A stretch of 64,000 nt of DNA from NCBI RefSeq assembly GCF_004127445.1, contig NZ_QEXM01000033.1, positions 1 to 64,000 on the forward strand, written 5' to 3'. This DNA comes from Streptomyces alfalfae (GTDB lineage Bacteria; Actinomycetota; Actinomycetes; Streptomycetales; Streptomycetaceae). A program made the position numbers and the translations under genes. Shown here piece after piece: positions 61,720 to 64,000 of this stretch. Under the pieces are notes generated by a model. That model was not told where the DNA came from. It saw nothing but the letters and a program-made list of their open reading frames with translations, and did no database searches. Every line of letters starts with the position of its first letter. Position 1 is the stretch's first letter.

Positions 61720-62706
61720 GTGCGACGGATACCCCGTTCGTCCCTCCCCTTTGCCCTGCTGACCGCCCTCGCCGTGACCGCCGTCGGCGGCTGCGACTGG
61801 GGTGGCGGGGGCGGGGGCCGGGACACCACGGCGCCCGCCGCGCCGCGCGGCCTCACGGTGGAGGCGGGCAGCGCCACCACCGTCCACGTCATGTGGAACC
61901 AGGCCACCGACGACACCGGGGTCACCGGTTACGAGGTGTACCGGGACGCCGAGAAGGTCAAGGCGGTGCCCGGCCGCAAGCACATGGTGGACATCGTCGG
62001 CCTGCGGCCCTCCACCACGTACGCCTTCACCGTGCGCGCCCGCGACGCCGGGGGCAACGTCAGCCCCGACAGCAGGAAGCTGACCGTCAGGACGCCCGAG
62101 GCCGCCACTGCCGACCGCGAGGCGCCCACCCGGCCCGCACGGCTGCGGGGCGAGGCGGCGGGGAGCCGGTCGGCGATGCTGACCTGGGGCAGGTCGACGG
62201 ACGACCGGCGCGTGGCCTCGTACGAGATCTACCAGGGCGGTTCGAAGGTCCACAGCGTGGGCGGCGGGCAGACGGCGACGCTGGTCACCGGGTTGCGGCC
62301 CGGCGCCGAGTACACCTTCTCCGTCAAGGCGCGCGACGCCGCGGACAACTTCTCCCCCGCCAGCCGGGAGGTCCGCCTCACGACCGCCGCGGGCAAGGAC
62401 TCGGGGCGCGGCACGGCGCCGACCGGCTTCCGTGCCGCGACGCACCGCGCCGACGGGGCGTACTACATCGACCTGACCTGGGCGCCGCCGCGCACGGGCG
62501 GGGCCGTGGCGGAGTATCAGATCCAGCTCGACGGCCGCACGGCCACGTCGCTGGTCTTCGGCGGGACGGCGCCGCGGGACAAGGCCGAGCACAGCTTCTA
62601 CATCGGCAAGAAGTCCGGGGAACGGCACCGGGTGCGGATTCGCCCGAAGCTGCCGGACGGCACGTGGGGCGGCTACTCGCCCACGCGGACGGTCACCACG
62701 GGCTGA
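61720..62706 (+). CDS. lipoprotein with three fibronectin type III domains
   Basis: 328-residue exported protein. The GTG at 61720 follows GGAAGG. Lipobox GGC, Cys at residue 25, then a Gly-rich spacer. FN3 domains at about residues 38-125, 133-222 and 230-325: the first two have the pattern APTRPxxL...W..STDD..V..YEIYQGG and GLRPSTTYAFTVRARDAGGNVSP; the third is more diverged (YYIDLTWAPPRTGG). Usually such modules are attached to polysaccharide hydrolases; no catalytic domain is present here. Function unknown. Confidence 0.88.
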   Translation: MRRIPRSSLPFALLTALAVTAVGGCDWGGGGGGRDTTAPAAPRGLTVEAGSATTVHVMWNQATDDTGVTGYEVYRDAEKVKAVPGRKHMVDIVGLRPSTTYAFTVRARDAGGNVSPDSRKLTVRTPEAATADREAPTRPARLRGEAAGSRSAMLTWGRSTDDRRVASYEIYQGGSKVHSVGGGQTATLVTGLRPGAEYTFSVKARDAADNFSPASREVRLTTAAGKDSGRGTAPTGFRAATHRADGAYYIDLTWAPPRTGGAVAEYQIQLDGRTATSLVFGGTAPRDKAEHSFYIGKKSGERHRVRIRPKLPDGTWGGYSPTRTVTTG

Positions 62707-62928
62707 CGATCTCCCCGGGCTCCTTCATGCCGCTGGGCGGCGGCCCGCACACGCTGCCCGCCGAGGCCGCGGCGAAGGCGTCCGGCGGGCGGTGTCACCT
62801 GCCCGGCGGCTCTCCGCGTGCAAAGGCGCGCGACGGCGCGTTGGCTCGTCGTCAGGCGGTGCGGGCGTTCCCCGACTCCCGGCGGCGCATGGGTTGTACC
62901 GCCTCCCGTGCCGCCGGAGGAATGACTC

Positions 62929-63498
62929 ATGCGTATCACTCAGATAGGTGTCCGGGCCGGCCTGGTCGTCGCCGCCGCAGCGCTGCCGTCGGCGCTCGGC
63001 ACGACAGCGGCGGTCGCGGCCGGCGAACTCACTGTGGCCGCGGCCGGTTCCGCCGGGCGCGTCACCACCGCCGCGTGCCCGGACGGCGGCACGGCTGCGC
63101 TGACGGACCGAGGCCGCGCGATCCGCGCCGGGGCCCGTCAGGCGGAGCCGACGCGGGGCAGCGGCCCCTGGCAGGACGTCGCCGCAGGCACCCGTGCGGC
63201 GCCGGTCGCCGACGCGGACGGCACACGGGCCGAGCCCCCCGGCGTCCCGGCCGGCGGCATCACGCCCACCTCGGCGCCGACGACCTCGTCGACGACCATG
63301 CCCACCTCGGCGCCTACCGCCACGATGCCCACCACCTCCCCGGCGACGGCGCCCGCGCGCGGAGTCCGGGGCGGTGTCGGGGGCGGTTCCGAGGACCGGG
63401 GCACGCTCGCGCTGGCCGCCGGGGGCGTCCTGGTGGCGGTGGCCGCGGGCGCCGGTCTGTGGCAGCTGCGTCGCCGAGGAGCCCGCGGGCGCACCTGA
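62929..63498 (+). CDS. cell-surface membrane-anchored protein
   Basis: 189-residue protein. Signal-like N-terminus (RAGLVVAAAALPSALGTTAAVAA), a Thr/Pro-rich stalk (about residues 105-145, TSAPTTSSTTMPTSAPTATM-like), then one hydrophobic helix LALAAGGVLVAVAAGAGLWQL and Arg-rich RRRGARGR tail. This is a sorting-like anchor but no LPxTG or LAxTG motif is seen. Function unknown; likely on the cell surface. Confidence 0.72.
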   Translation: MRITQIGVRAGLVVAAAALPSALGTTAAVAAGELTVAAAGSAGRVTTAACPDGGTAALTDRGRAIRAGARQAEPTRGSGPWQDVAAGTRAAPVADADGTRAEPPGVPAGGITPTSAPTTSSTTMPTSAPTATMPTTSPATAPARGVRGGVGGGSEDRGTLALAAGGVLVAVAAGAGLWQLRRRGARGRT

Positions 63499-63632
63499 CA
63501 CCCCGGGGTGCGCCACCGGCCGCCGTCCACCCCACGCGGGTGGGCGGCGGCCTCGCGTCGCGCCCGACGCGCCCTTGCCGGGCCGGTCGAGAGCGACTTA
63601 CCGTCCTCCCAGGCGACAGGGAGGGCGCGTTC

Positions 63633-64000
63633 ATGACACGACCGCTCAGCGTTCAGCTCTACACCGTGCGCGATCAGCTCACCGCCGACCGCGAGGGGAC
63701 CCTCCGCAGGCTCGCCGCCATCGGATACGGCGCCGTGGAACCGTACGACGTGCTCACTGACCCCGAGGGGCTGCGGCGGATCGTCGACGAGCTGGGGCTC
63801 ACCGTGTCGGCGACGCACGCCGTGCAGCTCCTCGGTCCCCGGCCGGAGGCCGTGCTCGACGCGATCGGCACGCTCGGCACGGATCTCGCGATCGTCCCGG
63901 CGGGCATCGAACCCGGCGAGTTCACCACCCGCGACGGCCTCGCGCGAGCCGCCGAGCGCCTCAACTCCCTGGTGCCCCTGGCCGAACGGCACGGCATACG
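63633..64000 (+). CDS. sugar phosphate isomerase/epimerase, cut by window edge
   Basis: First 122 codons of a xylose-isomerase-like TIM-barrel protein: SVQLYTVRDQLTADREGTLRRLAAIGYGAVEPYDV and LRRIVDELGLTVSATHAVQLL are seen in that order. The Q-L-Y-T/S-V-R motif is typical of the Ioli/hydroxypyruvate isomerase-like family. The ATG follows GGGAGG. Substrate not known; the C-terminal metal ligands lie outside the window. Confidence 0.9.
   Translation, partial: MTRPLSVQLYTVRDQLTADREGTLRRLAAIGYGAVEPYDVLTDPEGLRRIVDELGLTVSATHAVQLLGPRPEAVLDAIGTLGTDLAIVPAGIEPGEFTTRDGLARAAERLNSLVPLAERHGI

Overview
The window is very GC-rich, codes almost entirely with G or C at third codon positions, uses many GTG starts with four-base GTGA overlaps, and carries families typical of Streptomyces (GlgE, DUF5133, SulP with carbonic anhydrase, AurF-like oxygenase, Nur-type and PHO-type sites). 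I read it as a piece of a Streptomyces chromosome, probably outside the most conserved core because paralogous catabolic, secreted and specialised-metabolism genes dominate.

Layout. 1-5.9 kb: alpha-glucan metabolism (glgE truncated by the window edge, with a DUF5133 frame running in phase into it; an HATPase-like protein; glgX; a glyoxalase-fold protein). 6-9.2 kb: FAD oxidoreductase, SRPBCC protein and stress-type SDR. 9.5-11.9 kb: carbonic anhydrase plus SulP anion transporter. 12.0-15.4 kb: a candidate undescribed RiPP-like locus, made of a 54-residue peptide ending in three GCIS repeats, a PaaK-like adenylating enzyme, a GRDP-like protein and an MFS exporter, with its own promoter and a strong hairpin after the peptide gene. 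15.44-17.1 kb: a probable small RNA, then a secreted beta-propeller phytase behind a PHO box. 17.1-25.3 kb (minus strand): ferredoxin-reductase fusion and AurF-like diiron oxygenase, then a tightly overlapping biosynthetic operon (PhyH dioxygenase, DUF6271-type protein, PLP decarboxylase, GNAT, MFS) behind a DasR-type dre-like site.

25.6-33.3 kb: flavin reductase and a run of secreted proteins (beta-propeller-like, FG-GAP, GH16, phosphodiester glycosidase, GDPD-like). 33.5-38.6 kb: a five-gene peptide/nickel-type ABC operon with a Nur-box-like operator, best read as nikABCDE. 38.7-42.0 kb: acyl-CoA dehydrogenase pair and quinone oxidoreductase. 42.0-46.0 kb: XRE-cupin regulator divergent from a thioredoxin-reductase-like flavoprotein, PIG-L deacetylase and alpha/beta hydrolase. 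46.5-49.5 kb: lutABC lactate oxidation. 49.5-53.1 kb: an osmoprotectant-type ABC transporter whose ATPase gene converges on its binding-protein and permease genes. 53.2-59.3 kb: EF-hand protein, then an accessory island with a GMC oxidoreductase, a VioB-like ferritin-fold protein and an FAD-SLDH-like small subunit, ending at a decayed IS5-type transposase. 59.4-61.5 kb: dhaKLM. 61.7-64 kb: FN3 lipoprotein, a wall-type membrane protein and the start of a sugar phosphate isomerase/epimerase.

All functional calls come from reading the sequence and family knowledge; no search was run.
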